DNA of 64,000 bases from Lampris incognitus (GCF_029633865.1 NC_079219.1:13626137-13690136), one strand, 5' to 3'. Counted from the first letter of the stretch, positions 11,601 through 27,970 are shown. Made by a program: numbers and translations. The notes: a model not told the origin generated them from the letters alone.

Positions 11601-14600
11601 AACATTTGCAAAGTTGTAATCCCCAAATTTGAATTTAACTCGATGGACAACTTAAGTGGTTTATCGATTTAACAAAATTAAAATTGATTTATTTTCTGTC
11701 AGTCGACAAATTGATTAATCATTTCCAGCACTATTAATAAGGATTTATTACAGCTTAAACCAACAGGGCTGTCAGAGGTGTTACCAGATGGAGTATATTA
11801 TGCTTAAGGAAAAATAATAAATGGCTTTAATGGGTTGCAACCACCTTGTCACTCTTTTTAATCTGCAGACCACTGACATGGGGAGTAAAATGTCATTCAG
11901 CAGTGGAAGCAGTGACCAAAATACAGTCTCACCTACTGAAATAACCTCTGTGCCATGCGATCCCCTCGTTCCTTGTCACGCTTCTACGGACGGCAAACAG
12001 GTAGCCAGCAAGGAAGACAATCAGCCCAAAATTTGTGCTGCATATCGAAGTATGTTGTAAACATATCCGGATCTCTCAGATTTAGTCAGGAGCTATATAA
12101 AATTAATTACAGTGGTGTTTGCATTCAAGTGATGATGTCGACGAATGTCTTTGGCTATGGTTACACTTGTCATCACGATGTGATGTTTGAAATCTGATTC
12201 CGGTGATTAGATTTTGTGAGATCATGTCTCTTTACATCCGTAGTGCATCCACATCCACATTCTCATGCTAAAATGGTTGTAATGCTTCTCCTGTTGCTTT
12301 GTGAAGTCGGCATGTCTGCACGTCTTTTTGTTTTGATTGTACCGTACGAGCATTGTGAGTTTGGATTAATAATGTAAAGCCTGACTACTTCCACATTTGT
12401 TTCTGAAGATCTGATGGTAACATGAGCAGTTTGTTGGTGTCCTGACCTGTCATCTAATTCATCCTGGCATGATCTCGTGTTAAAAGTGGCGTTGGAAAAC
12501 AACCAGTGTAACCGTAGCCACTGGGCTTTGTTGGTGTTGACCTTTATTAAGTGTCTCATTGTCCATTTTGTTCAAATTCTTCTTGAAATTCCTTGATGAG
12601 TCAGTGACGGTAGTATTTTTCCCCCCACAGATAGCTGAAGAGGCAATATGTAAAGAAGATCAGAGAACGAAGGACATAGAAGTGACCCAACCCCATTCTG
12701 ATTTGCGCTCATCATCTGGCCGACTAGAATCCGAAGGTCTTTTTCATGCTGAAAAAATAGGTGAAGTTAGTTGGCCAAACCGAGAATACACAAAGCCACA
12801 GACAGCAATGAAAGGAATTTCACGAAATACACAAGGGAATCTTATGACTTCTGCAACAGACATCCAACAGAAACCTATGGAGGTCCGCAGAAAACCAGGA
12901 CGCCCTCCCAAGAAAAAAAGGAGGCTGCTTCATGCTAAGATAGCGCAGGATTCTGCAGGTCTGGGTTCAGTTGAACAGAAAGTGTGCTATAATACAAAGC
13001 CTTGTGCAATTAACATGAGCCCTTTGCCATCTTGTCTCATAAATAACAACAATGGTAAAAGTCTTGAACCTAAAAATGTGGACAGACCAATAATCTGTGA
13101 GCCACCCCAAAATGCGGGGTGCAGTCTCGTCTCTGTCTCTGATGGTAAACCAGAGGATAGTACACTAACAGTACTAAAAAGGAAAAGGGGGAGACCCAGA
13201 AAATCATCAAGCACGACACCTAAAGAAAAGACAGACTCCAGTGCTTTCAAGGATCCTGCTGCTGGAGATAGTGGTCCTGCAGGGAGACTGAGGAGTAGAA
13301 AAGAACATCAGCCTCTCACTCCAGAGGGAAATGTATTGTCAGAAGTCAAAGTAGACCCAAAACAGAGTCAAACAGCTCAGTTAGGGTTCCGTGCAAAAAA
13401 TGTGAATAAATCAAACCCTCGGCGCATTAAAAGAGGGAGGCCTAAGTTGTCTGAACAGCAGGTTCCTGCTAAGGTTTCCAAATTTGCTGTTGAACAGGAG
13501 GCCGCAGCAGCGTTGAGCAATGACAAAGGCTGTGTAGAGACAGGCAAAGAGGAAAAACAGTACACTGCTCAACAGGAGGCTGGTGCTAGTAAAAAAGTAG
13601 CGCATTTACACCCCAAGCCTGGAGTGAGGAGGCGCCGCAGAAGAAAACATAGGCGAGGCACATTACCACAGAAGAGATTGCGTCCCATGTTGGCATCTGA
13701 GTCTACTTCCCAATGTGATCCTCCACAATCGGAGCCCGATGTAAGCGTGGCGTGCCCCGCAGAAAGCACTGAGCCAAAAACGGAGCCGTCATTGGAACCA
13801 AGTGGCAACAATGAACCCAAGTCCCAAACCATTATTGAGTCTCCACAGACCATAGAGCCATGTACTAGCCCTGATGTTAAAACTTCTCAGAAAGATGAAC
13901 AACCATCAAAGAGTGTTGAGCTCTCCGCTAATGTTAAGACGGAGAATGTGGAGATAGAGGTGGATAATCACAATTCCACCTCTGAGTCAAACGGTCATTC
14001 GTCTGTACTGTACAGTGCCAGTACAACAGTAAAGTCTGAGTGTCCCAGTACTACTGACACCAGTGAAATTCAAATTGCACAGATCAGTGCCAGTGATGAA
14101 CACCATGACAACTTTAACCAACCTAAAGATCAAGAGGAGTCTAGTACCTCAACAGCTACAAAAAAATATCATCGAAAGTATTTTGGGCGCAGAAGACGCA
14201 GAAGAAAAAGAAATGCTTTGTTACAAAGTGAGCCTCTTGTGGTGCCAAAACAGGGCCATGAAAGCAGCAGTGAAGCTCAAACGACAGCTGAGTGTGGTGA
14301 CTCGGATACAAAGGATGCTAACTTGGATTTCAGTCCCACCAAAAGAAGTGGGAAAATTTTGAAATGTGTAGACTGTGGTCGCGCGTTTAAATTTCTGTCT
14401 CAGTACATTATCCATCGGCGTATCCATACAGGAGAAAGGCCCTTCAAATGCCAGGAATGTGGCAAGGGTTTCAGCAAGAATTCGAACCTAAATCTTCATC
14501 TCAAGACACATTACCGAAAGGCTTATCAAAAACGGTCACATTTTAAGATCAAATTCTCTGGTTCGGAGTACTCTTCTCATTTGAAGATGCATTCACAAAA

Positions 14601-16344
14601 GCTGAACCACGAGGTTGAGAAGCGTAGGCCGGATAAACAGAGCAGAGATGATGGCGGCCTTCAGGCCCTTATTTCATTAGGCACCTCAATGAAAAAAGCT
14701 GTCAAACAAGTGTGCCAGTATTGCGGGAAGACTTTTCCCTTTCGGTCCACACTTTTAAGACACGTGCGTGTCCACACTGGGGAGAAGCCATACATATGTG
14801 ATATATGTGGGAAGGGCTATGGCCAGGCTTATTTTCTTCGCGTTCACGAGTTGACACACTGGCACGTGAAGCGCTACAATTGCACTCTCTGCGGGAAATC
14901 ATTCACTCATTATAGTAATGCAAAAAACCATCCGTGTAAATTTTTAAAGGACAACGAATGTGTACAATCTAAGCGAGCAAAGCCCTCCCTATCATACACA
15001 TGCCACATCTGCAAGAAGACTTTTTTCCAGTTGCAAGAGTTTAATAATCACATGAAAGCCCATTCTGGCGCAAAGCTTTACCGCTGTTTGTTGTGTGACA
15101 AACTTTTTGGTGTGTTGTCAGAATTCAATGCACACTGCAGTCAGTGCAACAAAGCCAGAAGAGAAAGTGATATTCCAGGTTCAGTGGTCAAGACCGAAGT
15201 AAAATCGGGATCATTACAATACTCACTCCTTAATGTGCATAGATATTCGTCAGGACAAGACTCAGTTTCCCCTGCTGCAGTGAATTCTGAAACACAGAAA
15301 ATGGATTGTCACACACCTTTACTATCTTCTCAGACACATCGCAAGAAACCTGTTGCTAACTCAAAGAAACCTTTCCAGCCTGTTGTATCATCCCAGCATC
15401 TCTCATCCCTTGTGTCAAAGTTTAACAATCTAGATGACAGATCCGACCCCCGGAAATATTTTTGCCCAAGCTGTGGACGGCTGTTCCGTCACATGGGACG
15501 ACTGCGAGCTCACATGCTAACTCATGCCCGCAATCAAAGTTACACCTGTAGCTGTTGCGGAAAGACTCTCGAAAACTGGAAGAAACTGTGGTTTCACCAG
15601 AGGATCCACAGGCAGAGGCAGGGTCGTTTCACTTGTCCTCAGTGCGGCCAAGGTTTTCGTTTCATAGGACCCTACAAAAGGCACGTGACTGAGCACACAG
15701 ATTTCCACTGGGTTCAGGTGAGGTCTAAGAAATCGTCCCTTCCTTACCAATGTGAGCAGTGCAGTGCCAGCTTTAAGACACTAGATTTACTGTTCGATCA
15801 CCAGCACTGCCATTCATCATCACAGGATATGCACAGGGAACCCGATTATGATGTGGCAATTGAGGATCACAGTGCGTATTCGAACAGGAAACGGCTCAAC
15901 CCTCCTGTGAACAACCGAGTCAAAAGCCTCCGTCCTGGAGCTCAGCGTAACAGCTTCTGCCCTTCCCCAGCCCCACAAACAGATAATTCCCCTGAAGGCT
16001 CCTCATCAAAATATGCAGACGCTGTTCCACCAGAGTCATCCCAGACTGTCTCGCACCAGGTTTACGTAGCCCAGCATGAGAGACGTGACTCTTGTAAACC
16101 TGTCCAGCAGGCCACCAGCCCAATCTCATCCCAAAAGATGGACGCAAATCCCGACAGCACAGAAGAGAGAGTGCTTGGAAAGCAGGTCACGACTTTGAAA
16201 ACTGCTAAAAAGCAGGCTAGCCCAGATGTTCTCCAATCAAAGGAGTCTTCTGAAGGCATAAAGTGTGCTGTGTGTGGAAGCACGTATCTCGCTATTTCAG
16301 ACCTGTATCAGCATTATCTGCAACATGCCAGAGGACAGCTGTAA
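8495..16344 (+). CDS. Large AT-hook and C2H2 zinc-finger protein, exons 8495-8656, 11869-12000, 12631-16344
   Basis: Three exons join in phase 0: donor CTAC|GTAAGT at 8656, acceptor CTGCAG at 11863-11868, donor ACAG|GTAGCC at 12000, acceptor CCACAG at 12625-12630; total 1335 aa. If exon 1 is noncoding, the start is ATG 11878 or 11890. The last exon carries three AT-hook cores (GRP) near 12895, 13190 and 13435, Arg-rich likely nuclear-localisation runs near 13630 and 14190, then twelve zinc fingers: a pair at 14358-14512 with a TGERP linker, three at 14710-14935, two at 14995-15145, three at 15460-15690, and single ones near 15750 and 16258-16330. A finger-like unit near 14540-14590 keeps the His spacing but lacks Cys. 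Likely a chromatin-bound regulator preferring AT-rich DNA (inference). The last exon is certain; the 5' exons are less so. Confidence 0.8.
8657..11868 (+). other. Intron 1 of third zinc-finger gene (inferred)
   Basis: Non-coding. It holds a T-rich run (about 9150-9200), a G-rich run at about 9298-9330, and the interspersed repeat at 11400-11735. Short open frames are unremarkable. Confidence 0.45.
11400..11735. repeat. Old fish interspersed repeat rich in GATTAAT motifs
   Basis: Runs of GATTAATTGATT near 11450 and GTCGACAAATTGATTAATC near 11700 bracket a non-coding middle. I recognise this layout as a repeat common in fish genomes, but the class is unknown to me. The termini are not sharp. 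Confidence 0.4.
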
Positions 16345-17800
16345 CGGACTAAAAGGGTGAGCGTCTGTCCCTTTATGAATTTATATCAACCTTCTTTTTT
16401 GACAATATTGTTTGTTACTTGGTTCAGCCGTGCTCAGAAAAAAATGGAATGAAAATGTCATTGCAATGTGTTAAAATTGTTTATTCAACCAGCTGTATTT
16501 TCTTCAAGCTCGACCCTTAATCTAAATTTGTTTGAAGACAATAATATCATAAACAACAGATTTTCTAATTTTGGTTGTCAAGACATGAGCTGGGGCACAT
16601 AAAGCATCTATTGAAAAAGATACAGAAAAAAGGAAATATTGCTGATATATGCTGAGGAAGAAATTATTGTATGCTATAATCTTGGAAAAAGTCAAAAGAT
16701 TTTGTGTAGAAACCGTTATTATGAAATTATCACAGGAAGTTGTGTTCAACTTATGTTGTTGCCTTACAAATTTTGCGATTTATGATTTCGTAACGCCACA
16801 TTTTCCTTTGTCTTAAACCCCCGAGTGGTGTTAGTTGTTTTACTTTTTGCATTCTAGCATACATTATGTCACCGTGTCCTGAATATACACTAATTCAGTG
16901 TATAATTGGGGTGATTATAGTATTTGACTTGATGTGCATTAATATCAAGTCCATGTAGGCAAGTTACACATACACTACAATTTTATTATGGAATCCCAAC
17001 TGTTCAGAGAGGCTCCATTTCATTGTGTTCTGGTTTACAATAAGGACTTGTGTTAACAGACGTAGAATGAATACATCAAACTGTCTTCTGGCATTTATGT
17101 TCCTTCCAAGCTATCACAAGGTGGATTTATTCTGCTACTGACTCGTAATGACGATGGCATCAGCAAGTCGGGCAGCACGGTGGCACAGTGGTTAGCGTGG
17201 TTGCCTCACAGCAAGAGGGTCCTGGGTTCGAACCCTGGGGTTGTCCAACGTTGGGGGTCGTCCTCAGTGTGGAGTTTGCATGTTCTCCCCGTGTCTGCGT
17301 GGGTTTCCTCTGGGTGCTCCGGTTTCCTCCCACAGTCCGAAGACATGTAGGTCAGGTGACTCGGCCATACTGAAGTGTCCCTAGGTGTGAATGTGTCGGC
17401 CCTGTCGATGACCTGGCAGCCTGTCCAGGATGTCTCCCCACCTGCCGCCCAATGACTGCTGAGACAGGCTCCAGCATCCCCGCAACTTCGCTTGGGATAA
17501 GCGGCTTGGATAATGGATGGATGGATCTGCGGGTTGAAATTTAACGATGCCACATGATATTGCATAAATGATGCCGACAAATACACATTCCCAACCTGGA
17601 GCACTGTAGTAAAGATTTAATTATCGTTGACGGGATTCAAATGACTTCACTTTCCTGCTTCCATTTCAGGCTGCCTTCAGTCATGACCTCATTCAGAAGA
17701 GATGGAATCATGTTTGTGTTAAACGGTTTCTGTGAGGCACTGCATTGTATATATTTATATGCGCAAACGGTTTGTATATGACAGCAATAAAGGTCACTTT
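16345..17800 (+). other. 3' UTR of third zinc-finger gene
   Basis: The first well-placed polyadenylation signal after the stop is AATAAA at 17786-17791, giving a 3' UTR of about 1.45 kb that contains a SINE at 17170-17525. The rest is AT-rich. From 17800 to 18300 nothing is seen. Confidence 0.5.
17170..17525 (+). mobile_element. tRNA-headed SINE-like repeat, full length
   Basis: It begins GGGCAGCACGGTGGCACAG and carries a good RNA polymerase III B-box, GGTTCGAACCC, at about 17226-17236. An A-box-like TGGCACAGTGG precedes it. It ends in a GGAT repeat tail (17512-17525). The head matches copies at 42526, 48640, 49511 and 52441 (minus), but the 3' part differs from those. Confidence 0.75.
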
Positions 17801-18310
17801 TCTACTCAAATTATGTATTCTTTTTAATGTTTATACATTTGTATGTAAAAATTAAGGATGTACGTAGGTTTATTCCGATGATTGTGTTCCACACCCTTGT
17901 TCAGTGATACCAGTGGGCTCCTAAGTGACGAGGCTGGGTAGAGCTGCAGAACCACCCTTTGTGTTTCTTGTGCGGTGTTGAATAGGGATGTCTTGGATTG
18001 TGTTGGATTTTACCACTCAAATCAAATTCCAGTATCCCACAGAATCACCTTTTAACCAGCAATATGTTAAACAAGCAAAAGAAAGCAAACCGAGTGACTA
18101 TTTAGTCTCAAGTAGTGGCGAACATGTAGACTCTTTTAATGTCATGTCTGAAGACTGAAATTTAGTGCTTTCTGTTTTTTACCCCAGTGTAAAAGTAAGC
18201 TTAAGAGGTGGTACTTTGAGATGTAGCCTTTGCAAATGTCCATAATGATTTAGAGCACAGTTTAATGTTCTTGCTACAAATACAAGACACTAGTTGGCAC
18301 TGAAAAGCTT

Positions 18311-18316
18311 TTTATT
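18311..18316 (-). terminator. Polyadenylation signal of trypsinogen gene 1
   Basis: TTTATT on the plus strand reads AATAAA on the coding strand, about 95 bases beyond the stop codon at 18409. Confidence 0.65.
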
Positions 18317-18363
18317 AACTTGCAACAGGTGTTATGGGTTGCTGTCTCAGAGCAGCTAGTCGC

Positions 18364-20912
<2,549 letters not shown>

Positions 20913-20963
20913 GACTGCACGGGTCTATGCCTCAGTGTCGTACTGCTCCCCTGCTGCCCCTCT

Positions 20964-20976
20964 TATATATATATAT
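20964..20976 (-). promoter_or_regulatory. TATA box of trypsinogen gene 1
   Basis: An AT dinucleotide run reads TATATATATATAAGA on the coding strand, 52 bases upstream of the start codon at 20912. This is a proper place for a TATA box of a strongly expressed tissue-specific gene. Its repeat nature may make its length variable. Confidence 0.65.
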
Positions 20977-20979
20977 GCC

Positions 20980-21820
20980 CCACGCCTCTGCTGTATCTAT
21001 CTGGCCAAGGACACACATTTCCATTCTCTGCCTTTCTCTCAAACAGTAACATGTGTGTGAAAGCACATGTGGCAGGCGAGGGCCAGCACCACCACGGCGG
21101 TGTGTGTTGTGTCCCTGCCCGCACACAATCATGCATACGGACGACTCGGCTGGGACAGCGGTGGCTTATCAAGACATGTGTCTGTCATGTAAACTTTACC
21201 TCCAACCCCCCCCCCCACACACACACACACACACACACACACGTCTCATATCTTCAAACTTGGTTCAGCGAGGTGGGCTCATTGCATTGACTTTGTCTCG
21301 TTGCATTTTTTGTGCTGTGCTCCTCTGGTGAAGACGACAGGTGGAGAAGCGTGGCTGATCTCCTCCAAGGAGTACACGTGGGAAAATGTCCACTTTAATG
21401 TAGAGATCACGTCCATAACATGATGACAAATAAATAAATAAAGCACCTATGCTTTTTTTAATTGTAGAGACAGCCAGTCTTGTCCTGACTGCAGCGGTGC
21501 TTCCTCACATTGATTTCCAGTGGAAGAGCGCTGCTTTTCTGCTCTCCCTTGCTTTTTGTTTTCTGATTACAACCCTGTTTTCTAACAGCAAACAAACTAG
21601 TAGGATATAATGTCATGTTTTAAGCACTATTTTTATTTAAATGCATTCATACCGTGTGTGCACTATGTTTCTGTTGTACATTTTGTGATATATACATATT
21701 CATATATTATGCATGTACGTATATGTATATTATATATATATATATATTATAATATATTGTATAATATATATTATGTATGTATGTGTGTGTGTGTGTGTAT
21801 TTGTGTATATATATTATATA
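20980..21820. other. Intergenic with microsatellites
   Basis: Upstream flank of trypsinogen gene 1. A CA repeat lies at about 21219-21241, and TA/TG-rich sequence at about 21690-21820 leads into the palindromic Tc1 element. No gene seen. Confidence 0.5.
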
Positions 21821-23017
21821 CACTACCGTTCAAAAGTTTGGGATCACCCAAACAATTTTGTGTTTTCCATGAAAAGTCACACTTATTCACCACCATATGT
21901 TGTGAAATGAATAGAAAATAGAGTCAAGACATTGACAAGGTTAGAAATAATGATTTGTATTTGAAATAAGATTTTTTTTACATCAAACTTTGCTTTCGTC
22001 AAAGAATCCTCCATTTGCAGCAATTACAGCATTGCAGACCTTTGGCATTCTAGCTGTTAATTTGTTGAGGTAATCTGGAGAAATTGCACCCCACGCTTCC
22101 AGAAGCAGCTCCCACAAGTTGGATTGGTTGGATGGGCACTTCTTTGAGCAGATTGAGTTTCTGGAGCATCACATTTGTGGGGTCAATTAAACGCTCAAAA
22201 TGGCCAGAAAAAGAGAACTTTCATCTGAAACTCGACAGTCTATTCTTGTTCTTAGAAATGAAGGCTATTCCATGCGAGAAATTGCTAAGAAATTGAAGAT
22301 TTCCTACACCGGTGTGTACTACTCCCTTCAGAGGACAGCACAAACAGGCTCTAACCAGAGTAGAAAAAGAAGTGGGAGGCCGCGTTGCACAACTGAGCAA
22401 GAAGATAAGTACATTAGAGTCTCTAGTTTGAGAAACAGACACCTCACAGGTCCCCAATTGGCATCTTCATTAAATAGTACCTGTTAGAGCCTGTTTGTGC
22501 TGTCCTCTGAAGGGAGTAGTACACACCGGTGTAGGAAATCTTCAATTTCTTAGCAATTTCTCGCATGGAATAGCCTTCATTTCTAAGAACAAGAATAGAC
22601 TGTCGAGTTTCAGATGAAAGTTCTCTTTTTCTGGCCATTTTGAGCGTTTAATTGACCCCACAAATGTGATGCTCCAGAAACTCAATCTGCTCAAAGAAGT
22701 GCCCATCCAACCAATCCAACTTGTGGGAGCTGCTTCTGGAAGCGTGGGGTGCAATTTCTCCAGATTACCTCAACAAATTAACAGCTAGAATGCCAAAGGT
22801 CTGCAATGCTGTAATTGCTGCAAATGGAGGATTCTTTGACGAAAGCAAAGTTTGATGTAAAAAAAATCTTATTTCAAATACAAATCATTATTTCTAACCT
22901 TGTCAATGTCTTGACTCTATTTTCTATTCATTTCACAACATATGGTGGTGAATAAGTGTGACTTTTCATGGAAAACACGAAATTGTTTGGGTGATCCCAA
23001 ACTTTTGAACGGTAGTG
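21821..23017. mobile_element. Palindromic Tc1-derived foldback element, copy 1 (1197 bp)
   Basis: Starts CACTACCGTTCAAAAGTTTG and ends in its reverse complement, flanked on both sides by TA (21819-21820 and 23018-23019), the Tc1/mariner target duplication. Two arms of 535 bp (21821-22355 and 22483-23017) are inverted copies around a 127-bp loop. Each arm carries the first 52 codons of a Tc1-like transposase with its helix-turn-helix, beginning MARKRELSSETRQSILVLRN (plus at 22200; minus from 22638). Outside that, read the other way, lie the last ~55 codons of the transposase, including LTARMPKVCNAVIAANGGFF and ending FDESKV at a stop near the tip. The loop extends the N-terminal frame to about 95 codons. 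No catalytic core is present, so it cannot move by itself. Confidence 0.92.
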
Positions 23018-23140
23018 TATGTATATGTATATACATATATATGTCCATAGGATGTTGCAATGAAACCTCCGATGTAGAAAAATAAGCTCAACAATTCAGG
23101 TGCAAAGATATATTTTTATAGCTATGAAAATATATCTTTG

Positions 23141-23144
<4 letters not shown>

Positions 23145-23195
<51 letters not shown>

Positions 23196-23258
23196 ACACA
23201 CACACACACACACACACACGCATACATACATACATACATACATACATACATACATACA

Positions 23259-23287
<29 letters not shown>
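23145..23287. repeat. Compound microsatellite (CA)n then (CATA)n
   Basis: CA repeats at 23145-23219, broken once by CCCA, pass into CATA repeats at 23221-23287. Open frames across it (runs of CVCV or THTH) are artefacts. Confidence 0.95.
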
Positions 23288-23291
<4 letters not shown>

Positions 23292-23329
23292 GTATTCTAT
23301 ATGCGTATATGTATGTATATATGTACATA

Positions 23330-24945
23330 CCGTTGCAATCAAAATTATTCAACCCCCACTGCAAATTAGGTTTACTGGCAAAATGTACAAACTGTCAGCT
23401 GTTTACAATAAACAAATCAAACAAGAACAAATAGCTCAACACAACTAATATTACAAGTGGTTTCTCCAAATTCAACACAAAATGCCACTTTTAATGACTA
23501 CTGCAGTCTCAAAATTATACAACCCCTTCACGACAAGTCTCTTTAGTACTTAGTGGAGCCCCCTTTTGCTGCTATGACCTGCTGCAAACGTGATGCATAG
23601 CCAGACAGCAGCTTCTGGCAGTGCTCCTGAGGGATCTTAGTCCATTCCTCATGGCCAATGGCATCCAGTTCACTAATATTCTTGGGTTTGCATGCTGCAA
23701 CCGCCTTCTTCAAATACCACCAGAGATTTTTATTGGGGTTCAAGTCAAGCGACTGTGACGGCCACTCTAGAATCTTCCAGGATTTCTTCTGAATCCAAGC
23801 CTTAGTGAACTTTGAGGTATGCTTGGGATCATCGTCCTGTTGAAAGGTCCAATGACGCCCAAAGTTCAGCTTCCTCACAGGTGGCGTAACGTTTTCTCCT
23901 GGGATTTCCTGATACTTGATTGAATCCATATTACCCCCCGCATGCTGCAGGTTTCCAGTGCCAGAGGAAGCAGAGCAGCCCCAGAGCATCACTGAGCCAC
24001 CGCCATGCTTCACTGTAGGCAGGGTGTCCTTTTCAGCGTATGCTTCCTTCTCCCTCCTCCAGACATACCGCTGATCCATAGGCCCAGAAAGTTCCAGTTT
24101 TGTTTCATCGCTCCACAGAACAGAATCCCAAAACCTCTTGGGCTTATTTATATGGTTGTGAGCATATTGGAGCTGACTTTTCTCGTGCTTTTGGGTCAGT
24201 AGTGGTGTACGTCTTGGAGTTCAGGCATGGCGCCCTTCAGCGTTTAGTATGCGCCTTACTGTGCAAACTGCAACCTCAGTGCCTGCTGCCACCAAGTCTT
24301 GCTGCAGGTCTTTTGCAGTCACTCGAGGGTTTTTGACCACCTGCCTCCTCAGGAATCTGGTGGCAGCCGTTGCTAGCTTCCTCTTTCTGCCACGTCCAGG
24401 TAGTGTAGCCGCTGTTCCTTTCCACTTTGACCTTGCGAACTATGCTTCCAACTGGATCTCTAGGAACAGTCGGTGCCTTTGCTATCTTTTTGTATCCTTT
24501 TCCTTGTTTGTGCGAGGCAATGATCTCTTCTCTTAACTTTTTGGACAATTCACTTGATTTGGCCATATTTCCAACATGCAATCGAACGTCACCGTCAACA
24601 GACCCCTCGCCAGTCCAGGTATTGGATGTGTTCTAGCTCAAGCACACCTGATGCACCTAATGAAGCCCTTGATTAGTTGCATGAGGTGTGCTTGAGACAA
24701 CACCTGATTTGCAAATGTCTGCTCTATTGAGGGATTCTATTCAGGGGGCTGAATGATTTTGAGACTGCAGTACTCATTAAAAGTAACATTTTGTGTTGAA
24801 TTTGGATAAGACCCTTGTAATATTAATTTCATTGAATTATTTAAGCTGTTATTGTGTAATTTGCTGATTGCAAACAGCTGAAAATTGTACATTTTGACAA
24901 TAAACCTAATATGCAATGGGGGTTGAATAATTTTGATTGCAACTG
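23330..24945 (-). mobile_element. Tc1-like DNA transposon, full length but decayed (1616 bp)
   Basis: Ends match as inverted repeats (CCGTTGCAATCAAAATTATT at 23330; CAGTTGCAATCAAAATTATT on the other strand from 24945) and TA flanks both sides. The transposase lies on the minus strand: the N-terminal helix-turn-helix (MAKSSELSKKLREEIIASHK) near 24510-24566 and the catalytic part at 23543-24079 are in different frames, so at least one frameshift lies between. The second catalytic Asp is in FQQDDDPKHTS. The position 35 residues on, where the DD34E Glu should be, is Lys (LDLNPNKNLW). The element is therefore inactive on two counts. Confidence 0.9.
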
Positions 24946-25011
24946 TATATATACATATAACTATATTATATAATATATACATATAATACATATAAATATG
25001 TACATACATTT

Positions 25012-25013
<2 letters not shown>

Positions 25014-25097
<84 letters not shown>
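25014..25097. repeat. (GT)n microsatellite, about 42 units
   Basis: An uninterrupted GT run directly after the Tc1-like element and its TA-rich flank. Confidence 0.97.
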
Positions 25098-25099
<2 letters not shown>

Positions 25100-25525
25100 G
25101 ATTGGTTTTATTATGAAAGGGGACATCATGATATATGTATGGTCAATACCTGCTTGTGTCGTGATGATAAGCAGTAAGGAAAATGCTTCAGTTTGGACTA
25201 AATGGACGGCTAAAATATGAAGTTTTTCAGTTTCATATAATTTTGTCCTCGTGATGGCCTCAGTCAAAAGACTGTTGAATAAAAGAACCGCCGTTTTTCT
25301 TATGTATGAACAAAATATATCTCCCACTGACCTCTGATGTGAGTTAATGTTTCTCAGGTCACGTATGTTATTCTCCTTACATATCCGTAAGCCCAAACTA
25401 AGAGCTCAGAGACGCACACACACACGTACACACACGTGAAGATGCTTAGTGTTTTCTTCAATAAACATGAAAACTCATCAAAGCCATAAGGAGTTCATCT
25501 TTATTATAATATGACACTGATCTTT

Positions 25526-25567
<42 letters not shown>

Positions 25568-25926
25568 TTGTTAAGATATTCATTTATGAAGCAAGAAATT
25601 ACCAGTGACATTTCTTTCAAAATAATGTAACTCCCAGTGCCAAAGCCATGTTTGAACATTCCCTATGTGTAGCCATTATTTTAAATGCTACTTCTTCCAC
25701 ATATCAGTTGGTAGTTAACACGCGTACGTACACACGCACACACACATGCACGCACACACACAAAACACAACACACCACATCAGTTGGCATTTCCTTTCAC
25801 AATGACGTGGTGTGTAAGGTTTTTTTTAATGCTCCCTCATACCCCCATCCTCTTATATATTTATATATATATTTGTTCTTTTAAAAACACTAAATCAGTC
25901 AAAAACAAGAGAGTGTGGATAATCAC
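25098..25926. other. Intergenic, no gene
   Basis: AT-rich DNA with a TA repeat at 25528-25565 and short CA runs at 25415-25435 and 25725-25775. Nothing else recognised. Confidence 0.5.
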
Positions 25927-25932
25927 TTTATT
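25927..25932 (-). terminator. Polyadenylation signal of trypsinogen gene 2
   Basis: TTTATT on the plus strand is AATAAA on the coding strand, about 130 bases past the stop at 26061. Confidence 0.65.
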
Positions 25933-25996
25933 TTCATGATAGTAACAGTTGTTGTCACGGCTCCTGTCTCAGAGCAGCTAGTCCCTCCAGTAAAGA

Positions 25997-27924
<1,928 letters not shown>

Positions 27925-27970
27925 GATTACTTTTTGCCTCCACACACAAGTCAGCAGCAGTCGCGTTGGA

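Noticed and set aside
17226-17236. Possible tRNA gene at a perfect B-box
   Set aside because: It belongs to a SINE: no full cloverleaf with a proper acceptor stem, and the same head recurs in other insertions.
22084-22296. Frame beginning MHPTLPEAAPTSWIGW, seen four times in the window
   Set aside because: It is antisense to the C-terminal transposase codons in the arms of the two palindromic Tc1 copies and runs into the N-terminal codons in a wrong frame.
23221-23287. CRISPR-like regular spacing
   Set aside because: Simple tetranucleotide repeats without spacers in a vertebrate genome.
23088-23434. Open frames of repeated Tyr-Val-Cys-Met or Thr-His residues
   Set aside because: They are translations of the CA and CATA microsatellites; no start context or domain.
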